Positions 26,251 through 40,100 of a DNA stretch of 64,000 nucleotides are shown here, piece after piece. The translations under genes and the position numbers were made by a program. Origin of the DNA: Pithys albifrons albifrons (taxonomy: Eukaryota; Chordata; Aves; Passeriformes; Thamnophilidae). The notes under the pieces were generated by a model that saw only the letters and a program-made list of their open reading frames with translations, was not told the origin of the DNA and searched no databases. The stretch spans positions 8,698,622-8,762,621 of the forward strand of contig NC_092463.1 of assembly GCF_047495875.1 (NCBI RefSeq). The letters run 5' to 3'. How positions within the stretch are numbered: position 1 is the stretch's first letter; each line of letters starts with the position of its first letter.

Positions 26251-27904
26251 GGAAGACTCGGCTGTTAATATCTAGGGACACATGATAAAAAATGTATTTT
26301 CTGAGGAGAGGAAACAGATTGTGGGTTAGATGTGGGCTAGAAAGAGGGGGTTCATGTTAAGTGTCTATTAAGAACAGCTTCCGGGAGTTATGCCTTTTTT
26401 TGTACTTGAATTTGTATGGGAGAAAACATCCAGAACTAAGGACTGCTTTCCTTTAGGTGGGAAGGTTGAAATAGGTGTGTTCCTTATGCATTGAACAGGT
26501 GTATTCCTTTTATATAAACAAACACTGCCTTCTGCTGGGTCCAGCCAGGAAGAGAGGAGACAGTTCTCAGCAGTGCTATTTGGTAACTGGGATGAAATAC
26601 CATGGGAAGTGACCAAACACATCAGGGGTCTGGTGGAGTCTCCATTCTTTGCACTTCCAGAGCAAGCCTGCTCATCTCTGCTTTGACCCCATGGGATATT
26701 TTCAGACTCAACACAGAGCCCAGACTCAGCAGCTGCACACACCAACACTGGACAGATCTCCCTAGTCATGGGCCTGGCCCACTTCTGCACACACTGGAAA
26801 TCTAGGGGAGCTTTTGCGAGAAGGGGATTGTTTGGGCTGGTTTTTCTTTTGAACCCCTATAATAACGCTACTCATGTCTAGTTGTGCACCCACTTTAAGG
26901 AGTTGGGATTCCCCCTCTTGATAGAAGTTACACAGCAGTCACACTTCCTTTAATCTCCACTAAACTATTATTTCAACATACCACCCACACAGCCAGATGA
27001 AAAAGCACGGGTAAAAGGGAATTGTTGTTGTTTTGTTTTTTATCTTCTCAGAAGAAAACCAAAGCTTAGAAGAAAAGCTCAGAGTCAATCTTTGTATATA
27101 CCAACTCCTCCTTTCCATTTGGAATTTCCCATTAGTTTTACCATAAACAAACTCCCTTCAAATATGCTAATATAAAATGAACTGAAATTGAGTAGTAGAC
27201 ATAGAATTAGGGACTACTTGTAATCTGGTGGTTACCAAAGAAAGACGAAGAGCTGATAGAATCTGATTTTTCATTTTAAACTATTTTAAATTTCTTATTC
27301 AATGAAGTAATAATTCACTTTATAAATTAGGTTGCATTGGAATACATTTTTCATTTGATTTTGTGATTGAGCTTGATAAGGTTTTTAACTACAGGAGGTT
27401 GCTCTTCTTCATTCCCAAATAATGGATTAGACTTTGAAGAGCAAATACCAGCATGCTGTTACCATTTTTCAAAAGAATTCAGGAATCATAACTGATTATT
27501 TATTGTTTTGTTGTCCTACCATCAATGGTTTCACTAAGACCCTCTCTAACAGGGTGATAAAAGATGGTGTCCTAACAGAAAATGTTGTTGCTAGGAATAG
27601 GTGCACAACTCTTAGATTATCAAGAGAGGCTCATAATTTTTTTACAAAACAAAATGTAGAGGAACCACAGAACAATAACAGAAAACACCATAAGATGTCT
27701 TTTTATAAACACTACAGCAGCTTTCATTCTCTCCTACTGTTTTTCTGCCTTTGGATCACTAGCCTTTTTAGGGAAAGAAGCCTGGCATCCCCTGTGTCCA
27801 TTTTATTATTTATTTTTGAAAGTAAAATTTCAAAGCCACAAAATCGGCAGTCCCTGGCAGTCATTCCACCAGTCAGCACACAGAAGCAGAATGGATTAAG
27901 ATAA
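26251..27904. other. Unassigned sequence
   Basis: Open frames at 26368-26790 (-) and 27434-27904 (+) show no domain, signal peptide or membrane pattern I can name. The second runs into the CR1 fragment. Confidence 0.5.
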
Positions 27905-28556
27905 GATCTCCCAAGAAGGACTTCTGGGTGCTGAAAGCCAGCCATGTCCTGGGTTGCATCAAAAGGAGCGTGGCCAGCAGGTCAAGGGAAGTGATTCTGC
28001 CCCTCTGCTCTGCTCTTGTGAGATCCCACACAGAGCACTGCTGAACATCCAGCACAGCATGTTCCAGCATGAGAAGGATGTGGAACAGCTGGAGCAAGGC
28101 CAGAGGAGGCCATGAAGCTGTTCAGGATGCTGGAACACCTCTGCTATAAGGACAGACTTGAGAGAGTTGAAGATGTTCACTCTAGAGAAAAGAAGACTCC
28201 AGGGAGACATTAGAGCATCTTCTAGTACCTAAAGAGGCTACAAGAGAGCTGGAGAAGGACTTTTGACAAGGGCATGGAGTGATGGAGTGATAGCACAAGG
28301 GATAATGACTTCAAACTTACAGAGGGCAGGTTTAAATTAGATATTGAGAAGAAATTCCTCTCTGTGAGGGTGGTGAAGTCCTGGCACAGGTTGCCCAGAG
28401 AAGCTGTGGCTGCTCCATCCCTGGAAGTGTTCTGGCCCAGGCTAACTGGGACTTTAAACAAGCTGGTCTACTGAAACATGTCCCTGCCCATGGCAGGGGA
28501 GTTGGAACTAGATGATCTTTAAGGTCCCTTCCAACCCAACTATTCTATGATTTTAT
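27905..28556 (+). mobile_element. CR1 LINE fragment (3' part, about 650 bp)
   Basis: The + strand encodes remnants of the CR1 ORF2 C-terminus. [20 protein letters not shown] is readable near 27970-28030, followed by shifted pieces equivalent to LEKRRLQGDI. The 3' UTR phrases CTGCCCATGGCAGGGGAG and GGTCCCTTCCAACCCAAC lead to the tail TTCTATGATTTTATG. Several stops and frameshifts show it is long dead. Confidence 0.9.
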
Positions 28557-31036
28557 GTTATTTTATATTGTCCTGCCAAGTGCTAATAGAAACAGCCACA
28601 GGGAGCCTGTTGCTGTTCTTTACCAAAGCAACTCAGACCTGACCCCATAGCTCCAGCCCAGTTATAAGACCCCAATTCATAAATTATTTTAAGCACAGGC
28701 TTCAGACTGATACAATCTGCAGTTCTCCAGGCAGCTGAGCCAACATAACTTTGCTGCCAACCACCTTTGTACCAACTCTAGCTCTTATGGGAGCCTTGTT
28801 GGACCAATTCTTCTGACTAAATGGCAGAAACGTATCCTATTGTTTATTTTTCAAAAGGAGCTGGATCTTCCCCTTTCAATAGAAGTGGATGGTGGTTCTC
28901 CAGCAGTTATTTAGACGCTGTGTAAAACTGCAGCTTGCAGCATTCTGGTTTCCTTTTATGCTGCTTTGGCACAGTGTCTGTAAGGAAGGAGGTCTGGTCC
29001 ATACAGCAGCATGATCATTGCAGTGGCACAAATAAAAACTGTTGCAAACTGGGCTCAACAGCAATGGCAGGCCTGGGTGGCTTTTTTGTTGGGTCTGCTG
29101 GGGCTCTGACTGAGAGCATAAGCAGCTGTTTTCAACAAAGCAAAATGTATGAAACATGATTCGCCTGAGGTGGGTAACAGGAGGCTGATGACCTACACTT
29201 CTGCCATGGCAGCTGCTTTCCTCATAAAGAAGTCTTGAGCAAAAGAACTGCCTGACTGTACAATGACAGGTTTCTTCAGTGCACCCAAAAACACATGTAG
29301 GATACCACTGGTTGCTCCTACAAGCTACCCGCAGGTACTCATGTTCACCTCTTTGAAAAAGAAATGAGCTGGTTTATCACTGCCCAGAGACCTCACTGAC
29401 AACTAGGTATATCAAGCATCTTGAAAACAAGCAGACCAAAGACACTGCTTTCCTTCTGGACCATCTTCTTTCTCTTTTGTCCTCACAGCCTTTTCCTCCT
29501 GTTTCTGAAAGTGCTGGGATATAATGATGGTACGAGAAAGGGCTATTGGAGAACAATGGAAGTCAGATTTTATGGGTGTTCTTGTTAATGGAGTTTTTTC
29601 ATTACTTTGGAGCCTAACAAGATATGTTTTATTTTCATCCATATTTCTGCTGTATGTATTCCATAAGCTGCAGCTCCAGGATGCAACTGGACTGCAACCT
29701 GCCTCTTTCCTTCCAGTGATCCTGTTTGCCTGGGACCTGAGTGGTGATGTTGGCACAACACAGCACAACACTTTCACCCTGCCAGGTCAGTCTTGTTATT
29801 TAGTTCTGTAGAATTATGGGAATTTCATGCATGTTCAATACATGTAGATATCTAGGTTTTTGTTTGGTTTTGGTTTTAATTTGTAATAATATCTGGGTCT
29901 CATACAGTACCTTTTCGGCACTTCATCTCAAAATGCCTTCAAAAGAAGTAGACATCACAGGTGCCTTTTAAACAGAGCAAACTAGAACTCAGACAGAGAT
30001 GAAATTAATGAAAAGAGACCACAAGATCAGTTCAGAACTGAGTTGTATCTGTTTCCTTCCCATTATTTGACAGCACACTCTACCAAAGCTGGTACAGAAT
30101 TATAAAATATTTGCATTTCTTAAAATGTTGAAGGCTGCAGAATATTTTTTGTGCAAAAACACCCCACATCTGGGTAACCTGGAGTACATAGAGCTTTGTG
30201 GTGTCAAGGTCACCTGCTTCCACTTTGCAAACTCGCTCTGGAAAAGCTACCACAGACTGCAGGGCAGATTTCCCAGCCTCAGTCTCACATGTTAAAATGT
30301 GTCTGTACCAGTCCAGCACTAAGTGAAGCTGCACCACCATCTGTTTTTCCATGAGTAGATCTATTTACAAAATGATTGAATCTGCTAGTGTCAGCAGAAA
30401 AGGTGACAGAAAAGATGTCTTTCAAGGTTGAAGAATCTTTCCAATTAGTATGGTTACTTCACAAATTCATTTTCAAAAAATACATTCCCAGCACTAAGTA
30501 GGACATGGAAATAATGTTTGGAAGCTCGGGTTGTAAATTAATTAAGGGAATGAAAACTGCTGACCACAAACCAAAGTCCCAAGTGTCTATACAAAGGCCA
30601 ACATATATAGAAGATATATTTATACTGGAAAAAATTGTGCCAGAGCTCAAAAGTCAGCACTTTCAAGGGTGAATTCCAGCAGATTTTTCTGTTATCTGTT
30701 CTGTCTTTATGACAGGGTAAGAGGATCTGAAAAACTAGTAGGAAAGGAGCAGGAAAAGCTTGGAATTTTTTTTATCCTTGGTGCGGATACATACCTAGAA
30801 ATCTCAAGGAAGGCAATACTTCCTTTTTCAGACTTTATCAGGGAATTTATCTGTGAAAAGGTGAAGCAAGAATCTCAAAATATGCACCCCACTAAATCTT
30901 TCACTTTAATTGAAGGCTGACTATCACACCTTCATCAGGCATTTTCCTTTCTCCAAAGCATTAAGTTGCTTAGAACAATACATTTTTGAATACCTTGCTG
31001 AAAGTGTTCAAAAAATGTGTTAGTTGGCAGTGATGG
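28557..31036. other. Unassigned sequence
   Basis: Nothing recognised on either strand. Confidence 0.5.
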
Positions 31037-31101
31037 TTTAGAGGTTGGACTTGTTAATATTAGTGGTCTTTTCCAATCTAAATGATTCTATTCTATGATT
31101 G
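31037..31101 (+). mobile_element. CR1 LINE 3'-end scrap
   Basis: GGTTGGACTTGTTAATATTA, then GGTCTTTTCCAATCTAAATG and ATTCTATTCTATGATT: a short, diverged CR1 terminus. Confidence 0.7.
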
Positions 31102-34100
31102 TAGCAGAGACTGGAAGGGTTCTTTCACACCCACCAGCTTCTCTCAAGACTCAAGTAAGATGCCTAAAAATGACATCATAGCTAACTATCTAACTGCAGG
31201 AGATGGTTCCACAGCATGGCCACTGCAGAATTCTACCATCCACCTCCATCATCACCCCCATTTGAGCCTCAGTTTCCCCACTGGAAGCCAGTGACACAAA
31301 GCAAGTGGACTAAGTGAAGGAACAAGTATTTGAAAGTAGAGGCTGCACAGCTCTGTGAGCTCCTCCAGGGAGGTGGATCACAAAAAGTCTGGCAAGGGTT
31401 CACAAAAATCAGTTGTGCAGAGAGGTTCTGCCTGATGGTCTTATGGAGATACCTGCCCCTGGCAGGAGGTGTGTATTCCACTGCTTGCTGAGGCTGATAT
31501 CATGGAAGGGTTCACCTGACATGAGATCACAGAGATCTCTGAACTGTGCAAAAGAGGCTTTTGAGAAAATCAGAAATGGAGCACAGAGCTGACAACTCTA
31601 CCTTCTGTGACTTCTCCATCACACAGACGTGTTGAAATTCAGATGCCCAACTCAGGGACCAATTTGATGGAGACAAGGGTTGTCATGCCCAGGGTGATTT
31701 CAGCTGTATACAAGAGGGAAGTCCCAGTGCAGACAGATCCCAAGATGCAAGTTGTCCATTTTGATAAAAAGAGATTCTTTTGAACCAAAGGACTCACATC
31801 CTTAGTGACCATCTTTGATTGCAGACCTCCCCAACCCATCATGCTCAGGAGAAAACCCAGGACATTAAGTCCTGTCCCCAGTGAAATCTGCCAGCCTGTT
31901 TTGTTGTCTTCTTGCCTTTTTCCTCCCACTCCTCCTCTATCCCATTTCCTTTTCCTGTGTGCTTACATGTCAAGCCCTGTACGTGCAAATCAGTAAATCA
32001 AATAATTTACATAATATTATTTTCTATGTTATCTCTGTTCTGCAAAACATTTCCTGCTTTCCTGTCTGTGGCATTTCTCTGAGGTGTCCCCCAGCACTGA
32101 GCCCCAGCACAGACATGCCTAGGTAACCCACAGGTGCCTGTCAGCTCTGTGGCAGCTTCCCCTAGAAGGGCACCAGCTTCGTAAAGCCACCCACACTCTC
32201 AAGGCTTGCTGCATCTCTCCAAGGGGGGCTGCTGGAATCTTTGCCATGGAGAGCTGCCAGCGAGGGTCCCTGACCATAGCAGGAGGAGCAGATGTAATGT
32301 AAACATCAAAGCACTTTGAACCTCTGCTGCACCAGCTTAGCCAAGCCTAGCTACAGATAAAAATGATGGTGGCTGGGCAAAAACAGCAGGAGTAAAAAAA
32401 CCTTGGATTTATGGTGTTAAAGTGGGATTTGGTGGATCCAAAATCCAGGTTTGTCGAAGGCAAGCACTTTGTGCATGCCAGTTCCCAGTCGTTCAGCCAC
32501 TCGACTCCCTAGGGATTTCAAATGGGAGGAGAAATTTTATTACATTTTCCATGATTGACGCAATTTTTCCATTAGCCTGAGATTCAATAACCAAAAAGCC
32601 TCCAAGCTCTACAGTAGCACAGAGCTCTGGGTAGCCACATTATCTGTTTGTAAAGAGCCCAAAACCAGCTTGAGTTTCCCTCTGAGTTTGTGAAGGTTAA
32701 ACCAACTTCAACAGTTGGCCCAGCACTGCTGCTACTTTGAGTTTGTAAAAAAAATTTTAAATGTGTATTCTTTGAACCGCACCCTTTTCCTCCCCATGCA
32801 CTAACAACTGAAACCTCTTTACCCCTGTGGGTGTTAGAGCTTCCTAGTATAAGGTGGAGTTTTCATAAGAAAAAAAGCCAGACATGTCTGTCAAGGGACT
32901 GTGACCCAGGCTGCACGTGCAGCATGGGTGGGATGTTTGTAGACACACATGTTCAGAGATGGAGTTCAAAGCATGGAGGCAAATCCACTGAGCTGCAGCA
33001 CACTCTCTGTCTCAGCTTCGGCTGCATCAGTGCCAACAGATCTCCCAAAGAGACTGCTAAATATGACCCAGCTGTGCACCCAACTCATCCCAAGGGCCCC
33101 AATATACAGATTGGCACCTCTCCATTTTGTACCATACAGAGGACAAATCTCTTGTTGGCCTAGATAAGTCAGTGGGGTCAAAGGTCTCTCAAAAGCACTG
33201 AATGGCAATGTGCTGCATTCTGCCAGGAGGCTCCTAACAGGGAACATAATAATCCCAGTACATGAAGGGGTAGGACTGTCAAACATGATAGAGTTTTTCT
33301 CTTCAGAGTGAGAGATCTTTCCTTGATGAGGGCATGATCAATCACATATTTAGCAGATTTCCACCCCTCAGGTACACAGTACACCTGTGAAAACTGAGGA
33401 CGACCAGATTTCTACACTCCATTCACAAAAACTGGCAAACATAAAGCAGGACTTTCCAGTGTAGATGTGAGATGCAGGCGTTTATGCAGGCTGATTAACT
33501 AGAAGGAATCTGACTGTGTCATCCTACCCATCACATGTAGAAAATCCAGTGCATTAAAAATCTTAGCACCTGACACCCCCACTTTTCATTTCCAGCAGCA
33601 GAACAAAAAGGTTTCTGCACTCTCTGCTCTGAACTGAGTGCGCATGAGAAGCCAGAAAGCCATGTGAACTCTGTGCTGGGCTCAGCTCAATGGTTTTGCT
33701 ACTCAGTTGCCTGCTTGTTGGGTGGAACATGTACACACCACACGTGTAAGGGGAAGACTCTGCAGACAGGAGATTGCTGAGAGGAAGCTTAGCTTTGGTT
33801 TTAGCAGAGTTTAACACATTATCTGGCTTGAAGGATCCAACCTGTGGTTGATCCTGATACAAACTGAAAAAAACCACAACTGGCTTTTGTCCCTGTCCCA
33901 GATCAAAAGTATCACAGACACAGGTATCTGTCACAGATAACGCAAGTTTGAACCACAAACTACTGAGACTCTTTGCTATGTCAAGTTGTATATCATGCCA
34001 GTGCAGGGGCACTCATACAGTGCTCAGCCAGAGAAACACAGAGCAGATTTCAGTCCTCAGTACTAGTTAGCCCCTGGCTGTTTCTGTTCTATAGAGACTC

Positions 34101-37100
34101 AAGAGCACTTTCCTGCCTTGCTTGTAACATTAAGAAAGTCGGTTTTGTCATCCTATGCATGCTGTGCTCCTCAGACAGGTCTACAGCTCTGTCCCCATTC
34201 AGTGCACTGCCTGGTAACAGAAAAAGACATTTGGCTGTTTCCTACCAAAGACCTATACTTAAGACTCTGTTTTTATTTCTTCACTTCCCATGTTGCAAAC
34301 TTAAAGTCATATTCTACCATTTTTCAAGAAAAATGGGCCTCGGTTACTTAGAAAAAGGATGCACAACTGTACAAAATTGTCTTCCAGAGTAATCTTTTGC
34401 AGAGCTCTTATGTGACCGTGACCCTGTGTTCAATTGCAGGTGAAGTAGGACAGGAAGATAATCTGAAGTTTCCTCCATTTATAGGTTTTTGTTGGTCACA
34501 ACCAAGGGAAAAAAATGTTAACACAGAGCATTTTCATATGCACTGGAAGAGAGAAATATCCTACCAACTTTTCTTTTGATAGGATCTAAATGAAAAAAGG
34601 GGAGTGAAAAACTTGAGCCTGAAAGTCTTTGATAGACATTGGACCCCATCTGTCTTCCACAGTTATTTCTGTTTGCTGGTCAATGGTGTAAAAGCAATTT
34701 CTCTATCATAGTGGTGTGAAAATCCCCATAAAATTCTGTTATGAAGCACTGAGTTAAAACAAGACCGGACTCTTTTCTCTCTCATTCTTTGGACAGTCAC
34801 TGTATCCCAGTAGGAAAATGATGAAGACTGCGGAGAAGACATCTCATAGGTAGATTAACTTGCTTAAATGTCCTACCGTAAAGACTACTAGATAAATAGC
34901 ACCCAGAAATTAAATGGTAGAAAGAAATATTCTCAAACTGTCCAATCTAAACTCAATGAGGCTAAAAGAAACATTTCCATTTACTTCGATTGGATTTAGA
35001 CAGAGGCCAGAGGGTTTCTGCCTTCTGCTATAAATAGTTCTTATCTGATCTTTTTTCACTGCCTAGATATGACATCTGTACAATATAGCTCAGCCCAAAA
35101 TTTATATTACTGTACTTCTTGCATTATCTCTATCAAGTACAGACTAAACTTATTTCAAATGTTTGGTTTGGTTTTGCCACCAACAGAAGTTCTAACTTTG
35201 TGTTCATCTCAGTCACAGTAGATATTATCAAAGGTTTCTGAAATCTTGGCATCAGTCTTCAGCTTGTAGGGCAATGGTTGTGGGTGATGTCATATGGAGC
35301 CATACTACTGAGAGAAGCATGAAGCAGCAGTGACTCCAAATAGTAATAATTTTCAGGTTTCACTGGAATATTCAAGGGCACATTTCCTTATGCAGGATCG
35401 TGCAATTTTCAATGTTTCATGGTGAAATTCAGTTTGAAAATGCACGTGTCTCTGACTGTCTTAAACCTTACATCAGTGAGAGCATAATCAGGCAGGTATT
35501 TGACTACACAGCTGACAATATCCAAATGGGAACTGTAACATCAAAAATACCACAGGGGAGCCCAGTGGTCTCTATGAAAACTCCAGTTCTTCACGTCTGA
35601 GAGTACTTTGGCTTTTTCTGTCCCACATCTCTGAATGAAGGTTGGTCACCTATAGAGAGAAATCAACTCTAGTCATCTCAGAAACATTATTCCTTCCTTC
35701 TTTATGTCTTCCTTTGGGTTTCATTTCTACACAGTGGAGGACCAAGATGAAGGCATGTGTTTGAGGCAGTGCACAGACTGGTTCTAGCAGTATGTCCAGT
35801 AAGCCTGAGCTGGTACAGACAAATTTCACCTATTCTCCTCTGCATATGAAAACTGACTTCAGCCTCTTCTTCCTCAATTCCTTCTGGTTCCAGAGAATAA
35901 ATTGCTCTTCGCAGAAAGACCCATCCCCAGAGACCTTCTCTAGCAGAATGAAACAAAAGTACCTTTTTCACACAAGAATGAAAGTGCCTACAAAGCATTT
36001 CTTCAATTTTTCAGCAGAAATGTTTTGCTTTCAATACAGATATCAAAAGTAAATTCACTACTCTGCTTGTCTTGGGTTGCCACCCAGTTCCACCCTGCCT
36101 TACCTTAGCTCCCAGCAGTCTGCAAGCACTGACAGACCCTCATGGGGTCCTGTAAGCAACTCACTGCAAATAGAATTGGTAGAAGATGAATAGGTTGGCT
36201 GAAAACTAAGTAAATCTGTCCATAAATGACTTTTGCAGAATCACACACAGCATCTGCAAAAACACATGGAACAGGTCTCACAAACAAGGTCTAGTCTGAA
36301 AACATAACACTGAGATCTTTCTCCTCCTTCACTTAAAGCCTGAGCTAGGGCACTTGGCAAAGATCATGTGCTTCTTTGTATCAATGCTCTTTGCTAATAA
36401 GGAACTCCTGCAAATGAACTCTTTTTCTTGAAGTTGCTCAAACCACCATCTCATCTTTACCATTTTCAGCCTTTTCTAGCACAGCTGTCACCAGAATAGT
36501 CTCTCCCTCCTGTCACTACTCACTTCTATTGGGCTTTAATACTGTCTCTCATCTATTTCAACACCTAGCCATTTCACATACATTCAGGTGAATTCATGTG
36601 TCACATCCAGAGTGGGCATTACCTCCACTATACAAATAAGGAATAAGCACCTACCCCAGGCACCCTGCTCTTGAGAAGCCAGGAGGATTTGCAGCAGTTC
36701 ATTGGTCTCTTGTTCCTCCAGAGCACAGTAACAGGGTGACTAAGGGGCATACCTTAATAGGAGCCCAAACAGCATCTTCCCACCCCTGTACAAGTGACCG
36801 AATTTGACAGCAAACACTTTTCTTTTTAAGGTTTCTTCTTCTCCTAACTGCTCTTCTGACAGGCTGGTCAGCTTCTGATCTCTGTGCACACCCACTAAGA
36901 GCGACACACTTGAAGAGTCTGGTGGAGTTTTGTGTATAGTACTTTCTTTTAGCTCATCACTTACAACTACACGTGGGGGAAGTTAGACACTTCCTGCAGC
37001 TTTTTTAGAGCAGCCTGGGAGTACGGCACGAGCTGGAGCACTCCATCGTCTCCTCCACAAAAGCTAGAAAAAAAAAGTAAGTGTTCTGTCCCTGAGGCAG

Positions 37101-40100
37101 GGCATTGCTTCTATTTAGCAGCATTCTGCTTTGTTCTGGTTTGGTCACTGCTTCTCCATGCTGTGTGTTTGTGCTTAAGAAATGCAGACTCTGTTGATGT
37201 TTCACCATAGTCTAAAGCTCCTTGTGATTGATATAACAGAGAAAAAGTGTTGCTGGGTCTGCATTAATTAGAGTTCATTGTAGTTCATGAACTCTGTCTT
37301 ACCTGTCTTCCTTACAAATTCCCCTTCCTATAAAAAAAGGTATTTCTCTTATACATCAATTTTAGTTCCAGTCAGGGATAGATGATAATTAGGAATGAAG
37401 GATTTTGGCAGGATACAGGTTGGTGTGAGGTTAGATTTAGCTATTACTTCAGTGCATGAGGCTGTATACAGAATTATAATAGAAATATGAAGGCTGGGTT
37501 TCTTTTGAGAAGAATTCATATCCAGCCTCCGGTCTCATCCTTATTCTGCTGTAAAAGCAAGGCAGGCATTTAATTGCGAAGTTTACATGCTGGTCTATAG
37601 AGAATAATTGGATACACTGCATTCCTTCTTTTTCTCCATCTTTTATTCACACAGTACCGCTGATCTCTGGCACTCAGAAACATGGAGACTGAGTTAATCT
37701 TTGGGAGTTGACTACTTTGCCACAGACCAAAGAGCATCTGTTATTATTTTAAAACTGCTCTTCCCATAATCCCATTTAGGTCTGCTGCTGCCTTTAAACC
37801 AGCAGCTGCTTAACTTCCAGTAAACTCATTGCAATGGGGAGAGAGACAGTGGGGAAAAAAAACCAAACAACAAAACATTCTGCTCATTTGCACTTAATGG
37901 GCAAAACTGATTTTCTTCTGAGAAATTTTCCACAGTTCTGTACACAGGACACTACATTTAAAGAAATCTTACAGTTTGATTTGAGCACTCCCTCTGTCTA
38001 TATTTCTGTCTGAAACTGCAGGTTCCAGGTTCAGCATTTCCTATGCCTCTTGGGGAGACATTGATCTTACAACCTCATCATATCACACAATTAGCATTGC
38101 TGTCAAGTGTCAGGACACTTTGGGAAATACCTAGTAGCTGGCATTTTTGCATGAATAACTTCCACGGTAGATCCTAAGTGTCCCAACAAAGAATGAGATG
38201 CTCATGGTGGTAGATGCACAAAGAGTCAGGAGAGATCAGAGCTGGGATTCAGACAAGACACTACAGATTTAGCAGATGTGAGTAGGCTTACAGAGACATC
38301 AGATACATGCATAGGTGCAAAGAGGAATCTTTGAGCATCGCAGTTTTTGTTTTCATCACTAAGGTCTTGAGAGGAAAACTGCTGCCAGTATGAGAGTTGG
38401 TAGCTATAGGAGGTGACCCAGATGTCAAAGAAGGAATATGCCGTTTCCCCAATTAGTCGAGAGTGAAACATAGGACAAAAAGGAACAAAGAAATTGAGTT
38501 TCATGCTAAATGGGGAAGGAGGAAATATTTGTGTCTGAGTTCCGAGCACTTTTAAATACCATCTTTAAGTGTCCTGTTAAAAATAAGATAGTGTTGAGTG
38601 TAGAAGTCATGGTGGTTTTCACAAGACTTTGCAGATCCTACTGGCCGAGACAGATCCACTTTGGACAAAAGCAAAAAGAAACTGAGGTGAAACTCATTAG
38701 ACTTCTCAGTGACAACCCGTGTCAGTGAGCCCAAGTCTGGTAGACCATAACATTATTTTGGGTATCTTTTTGCTTTGTTTTTCCCCGTAGCCTCTTTAGT
38801 GCTGATGATACTACCACAGCAGTGTAGTTCCCACATCACAGCACCACCCACACAGACCAAAAAGTGCAGTGCCAAGGTCTCCATGGGGGAGAGTCAATCA
38901 ACAGTCACAAGGTTAAAGCTCAACACTGTCTTTGCATTATCCTACTCCTAGCAAAGAGTGGCCTTCCTGTCTGTGCTCACTCTTTGCAGTGCAGTTAAGC
39001 CATGCACAGACTGGGGGTTTTCAGAGGGATGAAAAAACCCACATTTTGGGAATGTACAAAAAGCCTGTGATGCCCATGACTGTCATCATGGCAGTGAAGG
39101 TGTCAGTGCAGGATGAAGGGAAGCTTGTGAATTTGGGAGTTTGGTCAAATGTGTTTGGTTATGAATAAATATTCTCTGCAAGTGTCACTGCCTGGTGGCA
39201 CTGGACATTTGTCCCAGAACCAACATCCTCTGCCTTCCATGGGAACTTGAGAGATAGAAGAGGTATGAGTTACATTTGTGAATCGCCTGGGCCAGAAGGG
39301 GTTTGAAAACCACTGAGTGACTTGGGACAGAGGGAGGAAAAGCAGCAGTGGATGGTGAAAAGGCAGGAATGAACCACAGCAGTACAGAGATCACACACAG
39401 GGAAAGACAGACTCAAGTGACAACAGGTTGACAGGACGTGACCAGGTAGGGATGGAGGACAGAGCCTGGGCAGGGCTCAGCAGTGACAGGTCAACAGGAC
39501 ACAGGACCACACTGTGGGCAGATACAACCCTTGACTATTAATAAAAACAAATTGCTACCTGGGAAGCAAACAGAGTCATTGGCCAGACACCATCCACAGC
39601 CAAATCAAAATATGCAAAGCTGTGGCAAGGTAGGACAATTGTATGGTCACTCAAACTCACACCCTCTACCTGAATCTGTTCTGTTCTTGTGTGGTAGCTA
39701 TAGAGTTCCCTCTGTGAGTCCAGGAGCATAGAAGTGCTGAATGCCAGCTAAGGGATGCCACAAGCCATGCCACATATGCTGATCTCCTTGCCTGCCCAAG
39801 AGGTGATGAGATCCAATCTTCACACCTCTGGAGGGAATGCCCTCCTAGAAGGAACAAGTCTTTCTTGATCTCAGGGTAGCAGTGGTTGTCCTCTGCTTGC
39901 TCAGAATTTGAAGATCTTTATTGATGCCTTGCATTGTTCCAGGCGTCATACATGGCCACATGCTGGTGTTCACTGAAGGGTGAGATGCATGGCCTCAGTA
40001 CAGAACTCTCTAGCAATTCCAGGTGAATAGCTGCAGCCCCAGAGATAATTCCGAGTCACACTAGTTTGGAAGGTGAAAATGGTTCTAGTATGGGGCCTTT

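Noticed and set aside
26368..26790. 140-codon minus-strand frame
   Set aside because: No recognisable domain or signal peptide.
33563..34392. Two long overlapping frames (149 codons minus strand, 139 codons plus strand)
   Set aside because: Neither resembles a known family and they overlap on opposite strands in a low-stop region.
36070..36290. Possible LTR starting TGTCTTGGGTTGCC
   Set aside because: No matching end, TATA box or poly(A) signal could be paired with it.
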